DNA of 64,000 nucleotides from Blastococcus aurantiacus (GCF_900102425.1 NZ_FNBT01000006.1:124001-188000); one strand, 5' to 3'. Shown: positions 40,476-49,472, counted from the first letter of the stretch. The notes: generated from the letters alone by a model not told the origin. Made by a program: numbers and translations.

Positions 40476-41645
40476 GTGACTGCCTTGCGCGACGAGACCG
40501 ACGACGCCGACATCGGCGACCTGCACGAGGTCGTCGACCCCGTACCCGGGGCCGGTGCGCCGCACCTGCCGCAGCAGCCGGACCTGGTGCAGCTGCTGAC
40601 GCCCGAGGGCGAGCGCATGGAGCACCCCGACTACCCGCTGGACGTCTCCGACGAGGAGCTGCGCGGCTTCTACCGCGACATGACCCTGGTCCGCCGCTGG
40701 GACGCCGAGGCGACGGCGCTGCAGCGCCAGGGCGAGCTGGGCATCTGGGCCTCGCTGCTGGGTCAGGAGGCCGCCCAGCTCGGTGCCGGGCGGGCGCTGC
40801 GGGACAGCGACACCGCCTTCCCGACCTACCGCGAGCACGGCGTCGCCTGGGCCCGCGGGGTCGACCCGCTGCACGTCATGAGCCTGTTCCGCGGCGTCGA
40901 CAACGGCGGCTGGGACCCCGTCGAGCGCGGCTTCAACCTGTACACGATCGTGATCGGCGCCCAGTGCCTCCACGCCACCGGCTACGCGATGGGCGTGCAG
41001 CGCGACGGTGACGGGTCCGCCGTCCTGGCCTTCCTCGGCGACGGCGCGACGAGCCAGGGCGAGGTCAACGAGGCGATGGTGTTCGCGGCGAGCTTCGACG
41101 CTCCGGTGGTGTTCTTCTGCCAGAACAACCAGTACGCGATCAGCGTGCCGCTCGAGCGGCAGTCGAAGGTGCCGCTGTACCGCCGCGCGGCCGGATTCGG
41201 CTTCCCCGGCGTCCGGGTCGACGGCAACGACGTCCTCGCCGTGCTGGCCGTGACCCGCGCCGCGCTGCAGGCCGCCCGCGAGGGGCAGGGCCCCACCTTC
41301 ATCGAGGCGTTCACCTACCGGATGGGCGCCCACACCACCTCCGACGACCCGACCCGGTACCGGCTCGCCGGCGAGGTCGAGGAGTGGAAGCTGCGCGACC
41401 CGATCGCCCGGCTCAAGGCGTACCTCTCCCGCAGCGGGCTGGCCGACGCCGCCTTCTTCGAGGACGTCGAGGCCGAGGCCGACCGGCTGGCGGCGCGCAT
41501 CCGCAGCGGCACGGTCGAGATGCCCGATCCCCGGCCCACCGCGATGTTCGACACCGTCTACGCCGAGCAGACCCCGCCCCTGGCCGCGCAGCGCGCGCAG
41601 TTCGAGGCCTACCAGGCGTCGTTCGAGGGAGGCGAGCACGCGTGA
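40476..41645 (+). CDS. bkdA: Branched-chain 2-oxoacid (or pyruvate) dehydrogenase E1 alpha subunit
   Basis: A 389-residue thiamine-diphosphate enzyme subunit that decarboxylates a 2-oxoacid. The TPP motif GDGATSQGEVNEAMVFAASF is near residue 189, with FCQNNQYAISVP closing it. Phosphorylation-loop-like YRMGAHTTSDDPTRYR and RWDAEATALQRQGELG also match E1 alpha. The order E1alpha-E1beta-E2 with E3 elsewhere resembles Mycobacterium bkdABC. The 176-base upstream gap likely holds the operon promoter; I see no clear operator. Pyruvate or branched-chain preference cannot be decided by eye. Confidence 0.88.
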   Translation: MTALRDETDDADIGDLHEVVDPVPGAGAPHLPQQPDLVQLLTPEGERMEHPDYPLDVSDEELRGFYRDMTLVRRWDAEATALQRQGELGIWASLLGQEAAQLGAGRALRDSDTAFPTYREHGVAWARGVDPLHVMSLFRGVDNGGWDPVERGFNLYTIVIGAQCLHATGYAMGVQRDGDGSAVLAFLGDGATSQGEVNEAMVFAASFDAPVVFFCQNNQYAISVPLERQSKVPLYRRAAGFGFPGVRVDGNDVLAVLAVTRAALQAAREGQGPTFIEAFTYRMGAHTTSDDPTRYRLAGEVEEWKLRDPIARLKAYLSRSGLADAAFFEDVEAEADRLAARIRSGTVEMPDPRPTAMFDTVYAEQTPPLAAQRAQFEAYQASFEGGEHA

Positions 41646-42649
41646 GCGCCGAGCTGCTGGAGGCCCCGGCCACCACCGAGACGCTGACCATCGGCAAGGC
41701 GCTGAACCTCGGGCTGCGCCGGGCCATGGAGGACGACCCGAAGGTCGTGCTCCTGGGGGAGGACATCGGCCGGCTCGGCGGGGTCTTCCGGATCACCGAC
41801 GGTCTGCAGAAGGACTTCGGCGAGGCCCGCGTCGTCGACACCCCGCTGGCCGAGGCGGGCATCCTCGGCACCGCCGTGGGCCTGGCGATGCGCGGCTACC
41901 GGCCGGTCGTCGAGATCCAGTTCGACGGCTTCGTCTTCCCCGCCTTCAACCAGATCGTCACCCAGGTGGCCAAGATGCACGCCCGCTCCCGGGGCCTGGT
42001 GCCGATGCCGATGGTCATCCGCATCCCGTTCGGCGGGGGCATCGGCGCGGTGGAGCACCACAGCGAGAGCCCCGAGGCCTACTTCGCCCACACGCCCGGC
42101 CTCAAGGTCGTCGCCGTCAGCAACCCCGTCGACGCCTACTGGGGCATCCAGCAGGCGATCGCCTGCCCCGACCCGGTGGTCTTCCTCGAGCCCAAGCGCC
42201 GGTACTGGGACAAGGCACCGGTCGACACCTCCGCCACCCCGGGGCCGCTGTTCGGCTCGCGGGTGGTGCGCGGGGGTGACGACGTCACCGTGCTCGCCTA
42301 CGGCCCGATGGTGAAGACGGCGCTGCAGGCGGCGGAGGCCGCGGAGACCGAGGGCCGCTCGCTGGAGGTCGTCGACCTGCGCACGATCTCGCCGCTGGAC
42401 CTCGAGCCGGTGTACGACTCGGTCCGGCGCACCGGCCGCTGCGTGGTCGTGCACGAGGCGCCGGTGACGCTCGGCCTCGGCGCGGAGATCGCCGCTCGCG
42501 TGACCGAGACCTGCTTCCACTCCCTGGAGGCGCCGGTGCTGCGGGTGGGCGGGTACGACGTGCCCTACCCGCCGTCGAAGCTCGAGGAGGACTACCTTCC
42601 CGACCTCGACCGGGTCCTGGACGCCGTCGACCGCGCGATGGGGTTCTGA
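41642..42649 (+). CDS. bkdB: Branched-chain 2-oxoacid dehydrogenase E1 beta subunit
   Basis: A 335-residue partner of E1 alpha in the alpha2-beta2 heterotetramer. Conserved parts are VVLLGEDIGRLGGVFRITDGL, RVVDTPLAEAGILGTAVGLAMRG, FGGGIGAVEHHSESPEAYFAH and VTVLAYGPMVKTALQAA. GTG 41642 overlaps the E1 alpha stop by four bases, ensuring equal translation. It binds the pyrophosphate side of TPP and the E2 core. Confidence 0.9.
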   Translation: MSAELLEAPATTETLTIGKALNLGLRRAMEDDPKVVLLGEDIGRLGGVFRITDGLQKDFGEARVVDTPLAEAGILGTAVGLAMRGYRPVVEIQFDGFVFPAFNQIVTQVAKMHARSRGLVPMPMVIRIPFGGGIGAVEHHSESPEAYFAHTPGLKVVAVSNPVDAYWGIQQAIACPDPVVFLEPKRRYWDKAPVDTSATPGPLFGSRVVRGGDDVTVLAYGPMVKTALQAAEAAETEGRSLEVVDLRTISPLDLEPVYDSVRRTGRCVVVHEAPVTLGLGAEIAARVTETCFHSLEAPVLRVGGYDVPYPPSKLEEDYLPDLDRVLDAVDRAMGF

Positions 42650-42650
42650 G

Positions 42651-44060
42651 ATGACGCAGACCGCGGGCGCGCTGCGCCGCTTCAACCTGCCCGACGTCGG
42701 CGAGGGCCTGACGGAGGCGGAGGTCCTCCAGTGGCTGGTGGCCGTCGGTGACACCGTCACCGTCAACCAGCCGCTGTGCGAGGTGGAGACGGCGAAGGCA
42801 GCCGTCGAGCTGCCCTCGCCGCACGCAGGGCGAGTGGTCGAGCTGCTCGTCGAGGCGGGCGCGACCGTCGACGTCGGAACGCCGATCATCACCATCGACA
42901 CCGGCGAGGGCGCCGAGGCGCCGCCGGAGACCGGTGGGACGGGGCTGATCGGGGAGACCACCGCCAACGGCCGGACAGCGGTCCTGGTCGGTTACGGCCC
43001 CCGGACCACGGACGCCAGACGCCGGCCGCGTCGCACCGACACCACCGAGAGCACCCCCCTGCTGGCCACCGCGCCGGACGCCCGCAGCAAGCCGGTGCGC
43101 CACGGAGGCCTGGAGGTCGGCCGGCAGGCCGAGGCCGCCGCCGTACGCGCGGACGCCGCCTCGTCGACAGCCGTCGCGCCCGGCCGGCGCGGTCCCCGGC
43201 CGCTGGCCAAGCCCCCGGTGCGCCGGTACGCCAAGGACTGCGGGGTCGACCTCGCGACGGTGCGCGGCACGGGCGCCGGCGGCGTCATCACCCGCGCCGA
43301 CGTGGACGCCGCCCGCGCCCTCGCTCCGGCCGCCGTGGTGGCGGTCCCGAGGACGCCGTCCGCGGGCGAGCAGCGCATCCCGATCAGAGGCGTGCGCAAG
43401 CACACGGCCGCGGCGATGGTGGCCAGCGCCTTCACCGCCCCGCACGTCACCGAGTTCCTCACCGTCGACGTCACGCGGACGATGAAACTGCGCGATCGGC
43501 TGGCCACGCGCCCGGAGCTGGCGGAGCTGAAGCTGAGCCCGCTGCTGTTCGTGGCCAAGGCGGTGCTGCTCGCGATCGGCCGGCACCCCATGATCAACAG
43601 CTCGTGGGACGAGGCAGCGCAGGAGATCGTGGTCCACGGGCAGGTGAACCTGGGCATCGCCGCGGCCACCCCGCGCGGCCTCGTCGTCCCGAACATCCGG
43701 GACGCCGGGCGGATGTCCCTCGCCGAGCTGGCCGGGGAGCTGGCCGAGCTGACGGCGACCGCGCGGGCCGGGCGCACGCCGCCGGCGGCCATGACCGGCG
43801 GCACCCTGACGATCACCAACGTCGGCGTGTTCGGCGTGGACACCGGAACGCCGATCCTCAACCCCGGCGAGGCGGCGATCCTGGCGTTCGGTGCGGTCCG
43901 TGATCGGCCGTGGGTGCACAAGGGGAAGATCCGGGTCCGGCAGGTCACCCAGCTGGCGCTCTCCTTCGACCACCGGATCGTCGACGGCGAGCTCGGTTCG
44001 CGCTTCCTGGCCGACGTCGGCGCGGTGCTGCAGGATCCGGGGAGCGCGCTGCTCGGCTGA
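42651..44060 (+). CDS. bkdC: Dihydrolipoamide acyltransferase (E2) of the 2-oxoacid dehydrogenase complex
   Basis: A 469-residue E2 core subunit. Domains in order: one lipoyl domain (residues 8-80, lipoylation Lys49 in EVETAKAAVE), a long variable Arg/Pro/Ala linker, a peripheral-subunit-binding domain (KPPVRRYAKDCGVDLATVRGTGAGGVITRADV), a second linker and the catalytic core ending DHRIVDG (His441, Asp445). It transfers the acyl group from lipoamide to CoA. One lipoyl domain and the VGYGP linker segment fit BkdC-type proteins. It starts one base after the E1 beta stop. No E3 follows. Confidence 0.92.
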   Translation: MTQTAGALRRFNLPDVGEGLTEAEVLQWLVAVGDTVTVNQPLCEVETAKAAVELPSPHAGRVVELLVEAGATVDVGTPIITIDTGEGAEAPPETGGTGLIGETTANGRTAVLVGYGPRTTDARRRPRRTDTTESTPLLATAPDARSKPVRHGGLEVGRQAEAAAVRADAASSTAVAPGRRGPRPLAKPPVRRYAKDCGVDLATVRGTGAGGVITRADVDAARALAPAAVVAVPRTPSAGEQRIPIRGVRKHTAAAMVASAFTAPHVTEFLTVDVTRTMKLRDRLATRPELAELKLSPLLFVAKAVLLAIGRHPMINSSWDEAAQEIVVHGQVNLGIAAATPRGLVVPNIRDAGRMSLAELAGELAELTATARAGRTPPAAMTGGTLTITNVGVFGVDTGTPILNPGEAAILAFGAVRDRPWVHKGKIRVRQVTQLALSFDHRIVDGELGSRFLADVGAVLQDPGSALLG

Positions 44061-44087
44061 CCGGCGGCCCGACCCCGAGGAGAACGC

Positions 44088-44480
44088 ATGGACCGCCGTG
44101 GGCCCGCACTCGCATGCCTGATGCTCTTCGTGGTCCTCACCGGGGTCGCGATCGCGGTCGGCGGCGCGCGCCCCGCCTCGGCGCAGGGCGCGGCGCCCTG
44201 GCTGATCCAGATGCTCGCCTACCTGTGCGCGGTCGCCGGCGGAGCCGTGCTGGTCAGCGCCTCCGACCAGCGGGAACTGCGGCTCGGCGGGCTCGTGCTC
44301 GCGGCGGCGGTGGTGATGCTGCTCGTCGACGGGCTGACGATGCTGTCGGAGGAGGAGGGGGCGAACATCGGCGCCGGTCTGGCCCGGGTGGTCTGCCTGC
44401 TGCTCATCGGCGGGGCGACGGTTCGGGTGGCCCTCGACGTGGCGGCGGCTCGCCGCGCCGCACCTTCCGCCGGCTCCTGA
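44088..44480 (+). CDS. Small integral membrane protein
   Basis: A 130-residue protein with four hydrophobic segments: LACLMLFVVLTGVAIAVGG, IQMLAYLCAVAGGAVLVSA, LGGLVLAAAVVMLLVDGL and VVCLLLIGGATVRVAL. A loop SEEEGANIGAG separates the last two. The first could be a signal anchor. I recognise no family. GAGGAGAAC precedes the ATG, 27 bases after the E2 stop. Confidence 0.65.
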   Translation: MDRRGPALACLMLFVVLTGVAIAVGGARPASAQGAAPWLIQMLAYLCAVAGGAVLVSASDQRELRLGGLVLAAAVVMLLVDGLTMLSEEEGANIGAGLARVVCLLLIGGATVRVALDVAAARRAAPSAGS

Positions 44481-44550
44481 CCCGGCCTCGCGCCGCCGCG
44501 TCGCGCACCGACGACTTCCGCCGTCGGCTGCAGGTGGGCAGGGTGGCCCC

Positions 44551-44934
44551 ATGGCGGTCATCCAGGACCTCGTCGTCGACTGCCGTCACCCGGCGTCCCT
44601 GGCCCGGTTCTGGGCCTCGGTCCTCGACGGCTACGCCGTCGCGCCCTACGACGAGGCGGAGCTCGCACGTCTGCGGGCCGCGGGCATCGAGTCCCCGGAG
44701 GACGACCCCACGGTGCTCGTCGAGCCAGAGCGCGAGGGTGGGCCCCGGCTGTTCTTCCAACTCGTGCCCGAGGTGAAGGAGGTCAAGAACCGGCTGCACC
44801 TGGATCTGCGCTGCGCCGACGTGGACGGCGAGATCGCCCGCATCGGTGACCTCGGGGGGCGGGTCCAGGCGACCTTCGACGACCACGTCGTGCTCGTCGA
44901 TCCGGAGGGAAACGAGTTCTGCCTACAACGCTGA
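44551..44934 (+). CDS. VOC-family (glyoxalase-like) protein
   Basis: A 127-residue VOC-fold protein of the large actinobacterial subgroup that starts DLVVDCRHPASLARFWASVLDGY and ends DPEGNEFCLQR. The central LFFQLVPEVKEVKNRLHLDLRCADVD (key: KNRLHLDL) is characteristic. Catalytic histidines are partly kept (HLDL). Function unknown; annotated relatives are called glyoxalase or bleomycin resistance protein without proof. Confidence 0.87.
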   Translation: MAVIQDLVVDCRHPASLARFWASVLDGYAVAPYDEAELARLRAAGIESPEDDPTVLVEPEREGGPRLFFQLVPEVKEVKNRLHLDLRCADVDGEIARIGDLGGRVQATFDDHVVLVDPEGNEFCLQR

Positions 44935-45012
44935 CCTGGGCGATCGACGTGTCGCGCGGCTTCCGAGGGGTAGGCCGCACACCACCGATCAACGACACGA
45001 GGAGCTGAGAAC

Positions 45013-45474
45013 GTGGCCAGCGTGCAGGAATCCGTCGACGTCGACGTCCCGATCCGGGTCGCCTACGACCAGTGGACGCAGTTCGAGTCCTTCCCCCAGT
45101 TCATGGGCGGGGTCGAGAAGATCACACAGATCGACGACACGCACACCCACTGGGTCACCAACATCGACGGCGTCAAGCGCGAGTTCGACGCCGAGATCAC
45201 CGAGCAGCACGTCGAGGAGCGGGTCGCCTGGACCAGCACCAGCGGAGAGGCCAAGCACGCCGGGGTGGTCACCTTCCACCGCCTGGACGACGCCAAGACG
45301 CGGGTGATGATCCAGATCGACTGGGAGCCCGAGGGCCTGGTCGAGAAGGCCGGCGCCGCCCTGGGCTTCGACGACCGCCAGATCAAGGCGGACGCGAAGC
45401 GGTTCAAGGAGTTCATCGAGAGCCGCGGCTCCGAGACCGGCGCCTGGCGTGGGGACGTCCCGCGTCCCAGCTGA
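45013..45474 (+). CDS. SRPBCC / cyclase-dehydrase-like protein
   Basis: A 153-residue START-like protein: VQESVDVDVPIRVAYDQWTQFESFPQFMGGVEKITQIDDTHTHW (key: AYDQWTQFESFPQFM) and EERVAWTSTSGEAKHAGVVTFHRLD match the polyketide cyclase/dehydrase-type SRPBCC subgroup that is frequent in stress clusters. The end carries a basic helix (DDRQIKADAKRFKEFIESRG). No polyketide genes are adjacent, so a lipid-binding stress role is more likely. A strong hairpin follows the stop. Confidence 0.85.
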   Translation: MASVQESVDVDVPIRVAYDQWTQFESFPQFMGGVEKITQIDDTHTHWVTNIDGVKREFDAEITEQHVEERVAWTSTSGEAKHAGVVTFHRLDDAKTRVMIQIDWEPEGLVEKAGAALGFDDRQIKADAKRFKEFIESRGSETGAWRGDVPRPS

Positions 45475-45488
45475 GCACCGACGCTCTC

Positions 45489-45527
45489 GACGGCGCCCGT
45501 CCTCCCGTGCGGAGGGCGGGCGCCGTC
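45489..45527 (+). terminator. Strong hairpin terminator of the cyclase-like gene
   Basis: A 17-bp stem with one G-U pair (GACGGCGCCCG at 45489-45499 pairing with 45517-45527, plus an inner CCTCC/GGAGG) and a 5-base loop, starting 14 bases after the stop at 45474. Confidence 0.8.
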
Positions 45528-45670
45528 GTGTTCCGGTGAGCAGAGTCACCCGCAAGTATGAGGAAACATCGGCGTTGCTCAAGATCGGCCTACGTTTCGT
45601 CGGAATATAGTGGTGTTCGCCCTGCTTATCCCAGATGGCAGGCTCATCACGACACGGAAGAGGCACGACC

Positions 45671-45820
45671 ATGAACAGCATCACGTCCAGCTGGCGGCAG
45701 CGGCGCCAGGTCGCCCGGACCCGCCGCGCCATCGACGAGGCGCTGGCCCGCAGCAGCAGCCCGGCGATGCGGGACGAGCTCCTCACCCTCGCGAGCACCA
45801 GCTCCTACCTGCGCCGCTGA
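45671..45820 (+). CDS. 49-residue basic helical protein
   Basis: A 49-residue protein, MNSITSSWRQRRQVARTRRA and on to SPAMRDELLTLASTSSYLRR. It is highly basic, and the pattern RRAIDEALARSSSPAMRDELLTLA occurs in many small actinobacterial proteins of unknown role. The ATG has GAGGC upstream. A TATAGT element at 45606-45611 is a plausible -10 with a 60-base leader, and a perfect 10-bp terminator follows at 45861. Single-gene transcription unit. Confidence 0.65.
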   Translation: MNSITSSWRQRRQVARTRRAIDEALARSSSPAMRDELLTLASTSSYLRR

Positions 45821-45860
45821 CGCGGCGGCGCCGCCCGAGGGCGGCACCCCTCCACTGCGC

Positions 45861-45889
45861 GACCCCGGTCCTCCTCCGAGACCGGGGTC
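45861..45889 (+). terminator. Hairpin terminator of the 49-residue protein gene
   Basis: Perfect 10-bp stem GACCCCGGTC / GACCGGGGTC with a 9-base loop, 40 bases past the stop at 45820. Confidence 0.75.
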
Positions 45890-45916
45890 GTCTGCTGTCC
45901 CGCACCGGCCGCCGTC

Positions 45917-45938
45917 CAACCACTCGGAAGGGTGGTTG
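45917..45938. promoter_or_regulatory. Inverted repeat upstream of the diguanylate cyclase gene
   Basis: CAACCAC-N8-GTGGTTG, perfect 7-bp arms, about 100 bases before the start at 46036. A candidate regulator site; no adjacent regulator identifies it. Confidence 0.4.
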
Positions 45939-46035
45939 AACTCACGTCGGCACTCATAGGTGCCGAAACACCGGACGTGACGCGCGTACGCACGGCCGGT
46001 GACCTGCCCCGGCCGCCCTGCACGGTGCCGCACGC

Positions 46036-48192
46036 ATGCCCGGGGAGCCCCACACCCGCGTGGAGCGCGCGGTGACCGGCGGCGGTGAGCAGAGCGGTCC
46101 GGTGGAGGCCCGCGAGACCTCCGGCGTCACCACCGCCGGGCTGCTGACGTACGTGAAGGCCCACGGTGGTCCCGACGCCGTCGTCCGGCTGCTGGAGTGC
46201 GCCGGCGTGTCCGCGACCGCGGAGGCGCTCGCCGACCAGTCGCGCTGGTTCAGCTACCGCACCCGCGTGCGCCTGTTCTCCGCGGCCACCGAGGTGCTCG
46301 GCGACCCGGACGTGATGTTCCGCGTGGGCGCCGCGGCGATGCGCAGCGGGCTGGCCCATTCCCTGCTGCTCGTCCTGCGCGCCCTGGGCTCGCCCCGCCA
46401 GGTCTTCCGACGACTGCCCCGCGCCGCAGCGAAGTTCACGACCGTCTCCACCATGGAGATCCTCGAGACCACCGCCACCTCGGCGAAGGCCGCGCTCCAC
46501 CTGCACGAAGGCTACGAGCACTCCGCGCTGGACTGCGACTACGCCCGCGGGCTCGCCACCACGGTGCCGGAGATCTTCGGGTTGCCCACCGGGGTGATCA
46601 CCTCCGCCGAGTGCCGGGTGGGCGGCGGTCGCACCTGCATCTACGAGGTCACCTGGGAGCGCCGGTCCCGGCTACCGCGGCGTCGGCGCACCGACGGCGC
46701 CGCCGACCGCGAGCTCGCCGCGCTGCGGGGGCAGCTGCGCACGCTGCAGTCCGCGGCCACCGAGCTGGTCGGCAGCGACGACCTCGACAGCGTTCTGCGC
46801 CAGATCGTCGCGCGGGCCGGTGAAGCGGTGCTGGCTCCCGCTCACCTGCTCGCGGTCGCGGCGCCCGGCGGCGGCCCGCCGCTGGTCCACAGCGCCGGGA
46901 TCCCCGACGACCAGGCCGAGGTCCTCGCCCGCCGGCTGCTGGGCGGCGAGGACCTCGGCCCGGCCGCCGTCGTGGTCGACGTCGCCTCCGCACGCCGCCT
47001 CCACGGCCGGCTGGCTGCTGTCTACCCCTCGCCCGAAGCCTCCATGGACGACGAGCAGGCCATGCTCGCGGCCTATGCGGGGCACGCGGCCGCGGCCCTG
47101 GACCTCCTGTTCGCCCTCGACGGCGCCCGTGTCGAGGCCAGCCGGGCCGGCGCGCTGCTGGCGCTGGCGCACGAACTGGCAGCCGCCGCGGACGTCGACG
47201 CCATCTGCTCGGTCGTCGCCGACGCCCTGCCGCGCGTGGTGGGGTGCAGCAGCGCCTCGGTCATGCTCTGGGACCCGTCGACGGGCCAGCTGCAGGCCCG
47301 GTCAGCCGCCAACCTCCTGCGCGAGCCCCAGGGGGTCTTCTACGAGACGCCGCTGCGCCCGGAGGACACCCCGGAGCTCGTGGAGCTGCTCACCACGCGC
47401 GAACCGCGGATCATCCGGGACGCCGACAGCAGTCCCGCGGTGCGCGGGCTGCTGGCGCAGCTCGGGGTCACCGACGTCGTGGCGCTCCCGCTGGTCGCCG
47501 ACGGCACGTTCCTCGGCGTCGCCACCGCCAGCTGGGAGGCCGGTGAAGCTCCCGAGGAGCTCGCCGGCGACGTGCTCGTCCGCCTCCGCGGTGTCGGGGA
47601 CCAGGCCACGTCGGCACTGCAGCGGGCCCGCCTGCTGGAGACCGTGCGCCACCAGGCGACGCACGACGCCCTGACCGGACTGCCCAACCGGGTGCTCTTC
47701 CGCGAGCGGCTGCTCGCGGAGCTGTCGTCGGCGGCCCCTGGCGCTCACGTGTCGGTGCTCTTCTGCGATCTCGACGGCTTCAAGCAGATCAACGACGTCC
47801 TGGGGCACGCAGCCGGTGACGAGCTGCTCCGCCAGGTCGCCGCGCGGCTGCGGGCCGCGATCCGCCCGTGCGACACCGTCGCCCGGCTCAGCGGCGACGA
47901 GTTCGCCGTCATCCTTCCGGGATTGGACGACCCGAGCGACGCACAGGGGCTCGCCGACCGAGTGAGCGGCTGCTTCGCCGAACCCTTCCGGCTCGACGGC
48001 CGGGACGCCGCCGTGGGCACCAGCGTGGGCGTCGCCGTGCACGAGGCCGGCAGCAGTGCGGAGGACCTGCTGCGGCAGGCCGACGCCGCGATGTACCGGC
48101 ACAAGCAGCAGAAGGGCTCCCGGGCCCCGCACCACGCTCAGGCCCCCGCTGGTTCCCAGGGCGGGAGGCAGGAGGACGGGGTCTCCGCCTAG
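46036..48192 (+). CDS. GAF-GAF-GGDEF diguanylate cyclase with an N-terminal V4R/heme-NO-like sensor domain
   Basis: A 718-residue cytosolic signalling protein. Residues about 30-210 form a sensor-like domain (GLLTYVKAHGGPDAVVRLLECAG, ending ITSAECRVGGGRTCIYEVTWE, with a C-x7-C pair) resembling V4R or HNOB-type domains. Two GAF-like regions follow (about 225-355 and 365-535), then GGDEF (about 545-705): ATHDALTGLPNRVLFRERL, FCDLDGFKQINDVLGHAAGDELL and the active loop SGDEF near 618, a variant usually compatible with activity. An inhibitory RxxD site (RPCD) lies five residues before it. It should make cyclic di-GMP with product inhibition. No EAL domain follows. Confidence 0.85.
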   Translation: MPGEPHTRVERAVTGGGEQSGPVEARETSGVTTAGLLTYVKAHGGPDAVVRLLECAGVSATAEALADQSRWFSYRTRVRLFSAATEVLGDPDVMFRVGAAAMRSGLAHSLLLVLRALGSPRQVFRRLPRAAAKFTTVSTMEILETTATSAKAALHLHEGYEHSALDCDYARGLATTVPEIFGLPTGVITSAECRVGGGRTCIYEVTWERRSRLPRRRRTDGAADRELAALRGQLRTLQSAATELVGSDDLDSVLRQIVARAGEAVLAPAHLLAVAAPGGGPPLVHSAGIPDDQAEVLARRLLGGEDLGPAAVVVDVASARRLHGRLAAVYPSPEASMDDEQAMLAAYAGHAAAALDLLFALDGARVEASRAGALLALAHELAAAADVDAICSVVADALPRVVGCSSASVMLWDPSTGQLQARSAANLLREPQGVFYETPLRPEDTPELVELLTTREPRIIRDADSSPAVRGLLAQLGVTDVVALPLVADGTFLGVATASWEAGEAPEELAGDVLVRLRGVGDQATSALQRARLLETVRHQATHDALTGLPNRVLFRERLLAELSSAAPGAHVSVLFCDLDGFKQINDVLGHAAGDELLRQVAARLRAAIRPCDTVARLSGDEFAVILPGLDDPSDAQGLADRVSGCFAEPFRLDGRDAAVGTSVGVAVHEAGSSAEDLLRQADAAMYRHKQQKGSRAPHHAQAPAGSQGGRQEDGVSA

Positions 48193-49019
48193 TCGCGCAG
48201 TCGGGCGCGCAGGGCGGCCTGCTCGTCGGCGCCGAAGCCGTGCGTCTCCAGCCAGCCGATCGGCCCGCCGTACCGCTCGTCCAGCAGCTCGAGCACCCGG
48301 TCCATGGTCTCCCGCCGGGGGGCGTGGTCGGCAGTGTTCCGCTGCGCCGTGTCCCCGCCGTAGGTCGGGGTGGCGCGCAGCCGCGCGATGATGGCGTCGA
48401 TGACGTTGCCGCTGAGCCCGTAGTCGATCGCGATCTCCTCGTGCGGCACGCCGGCGACGGCGAGCGTGAGGGCCACGACCACACCGGTGCGGTCCTTGCC
48501 GGCGGCGCAGTGCACCACCGACGCGCCCTCGGTCTGGGCGGCCAGCGCGCGCAGCGCCTCGACGACGGCGTCCCCGCGCTGGGACAGGTAGCCGAGGTAG
48601 CTGCGCACCGGTGCGGGCTCGCCCTCGTCGTGCTCGGCGACGTGGCGCGGCAGGAGGGAGTCCAGCCACCCCGAGGGGAGATCTGGGACCTCGTCCTCCT
48701 CCGCGGCGAACACGTCGGTGTACTGGCCGCGCTCCGGCAGCAGCGTGAAGTGCCGGTGGACCACCTCCGGCAGCGCGCGCAGCGGTCCGCGGCCCTCGAG
48801 CAGCACCTCGGCGCTCGTCCGCAGGTCGATGACCTCGCGCAGGCCGATCTTCTCCACCAGGAGCTGCACGTCGGCGTCGCTGAGGGTCTGCAGGTTGTCG
48901 CTGCGCAGGATCCGGTTCGGCAGCGTGCGGCCGCCGTCGGTGGTGGGCAGCCCGCCCAGGTCGCGGGTGTTCGCGGTGCCCTCGAGGTGGATCCAGCGGC
49001 CGTCGGATGCGGAAGTCAC
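48189..49019 (-). CDS. Tyrosine-protein phosphatase (Y_phosphatase3 family)
   Basis: A 276-residue phosphatase. The start GTANTRDLGGLPTTDGGRTLPNRILRSDNLQTLSDADV is the PtpB-like family signature, and the P-loop VVHCAAGKDRTGVV gives Cys171 and Arg177 of the CX5R motif; the Lys and Asp inside (AGKDR) are typical of enzymes that can also act on phosphoinositides. The segment EVIDLRTSAEV provides an early loop. It may act on phosphotyrosine, phosphoserine or lipid substrates. The stop overlaps the GGDEF gene by four bases, convergent. Confidence 0.9.
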   Translation of the reverse strand: MTSASDGRWIHLEGTANTRDLGGLPTTDGGRTLPNRILRSDNLQTLSDADVQLLVEKIGLREVIDLRTSAEVLLEGRGPLRALPEVVHRHFTLLPERGQYTDVFAAEEDEVPDLPSGWLDSLLPRHVAEHDEGEPAPVRSYLGYLSQRGDAVVEALRALAAQTEGASVVHCAAGKDRTGVVVALTLAVAGVPHEEIAIDYGLSGNVIDAIIARLRATPTYGGDTAQRNTADHAPRRETMDRVLELLDERYGGPIGWLETHGFGADEQAALRARLRD

Positions 49020-49050
49020 CTCCTGACCGTACGGCGAGGAGGTGAACGTC

Positions 49051-49314
49051 TCATGCCAGGGTCAGCGTCTCGCAGACGACCAGGAGGCGTCGGCGCAGGT
49101 CGGCCGCGTGCCGGGCGAACCCCCGCTGCGCCGCGGCGTACTCCGCCTTGCCCTCCGGCGTCTCGATCGCGACCGCGGTGTAGCCGTGCTCCCGCAGGTC
49201 GTACGGCGAGGCGCGCATGTCCAGCTCGCGGACGTCGGCGGCGAGCGCGAAGCAGTCGGCGAGGAGCTCGCCGGGGACGGCGGGACCGAGCTTGTAGGCC
49301 CACTTGTAGAGATC
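49051..49314 (-). pseudogene. C-terminal remnant of a split conserved gene
   Basis: On the minus strand, from about 49314 to the stop at 49051, this codes for DLYKWAYKLGPAVPGELLADCFALAADVRELDMRASPYD and on to RRRLLVVCETLTLA, which aligns with the C-terminal third of the intact paralogue at 49691-50611. There is an in-frame stop a few codons upstream (TGA near 49332) and no start codon. Joined at CTCTACA to the fragment at 50602-51234 it would restore an uninterrupted frame (ATMDLY-KWAYKL). Confidence 0.82.
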
Positions 49315-49472
49315 TATCGACCGTTGGGTTCACTCGGCCCGGCGCGGATCGATTCTGCCAGTCTTCGGACCGGCAGGACTTGTCCCAAAGCGGCCCACCA
49401 AGGGACACCTCGATCGGATGGCATCTGCCGCGCACCACGACGTCGACGGTTCTGGTTACTAGCGTGTCGCCC

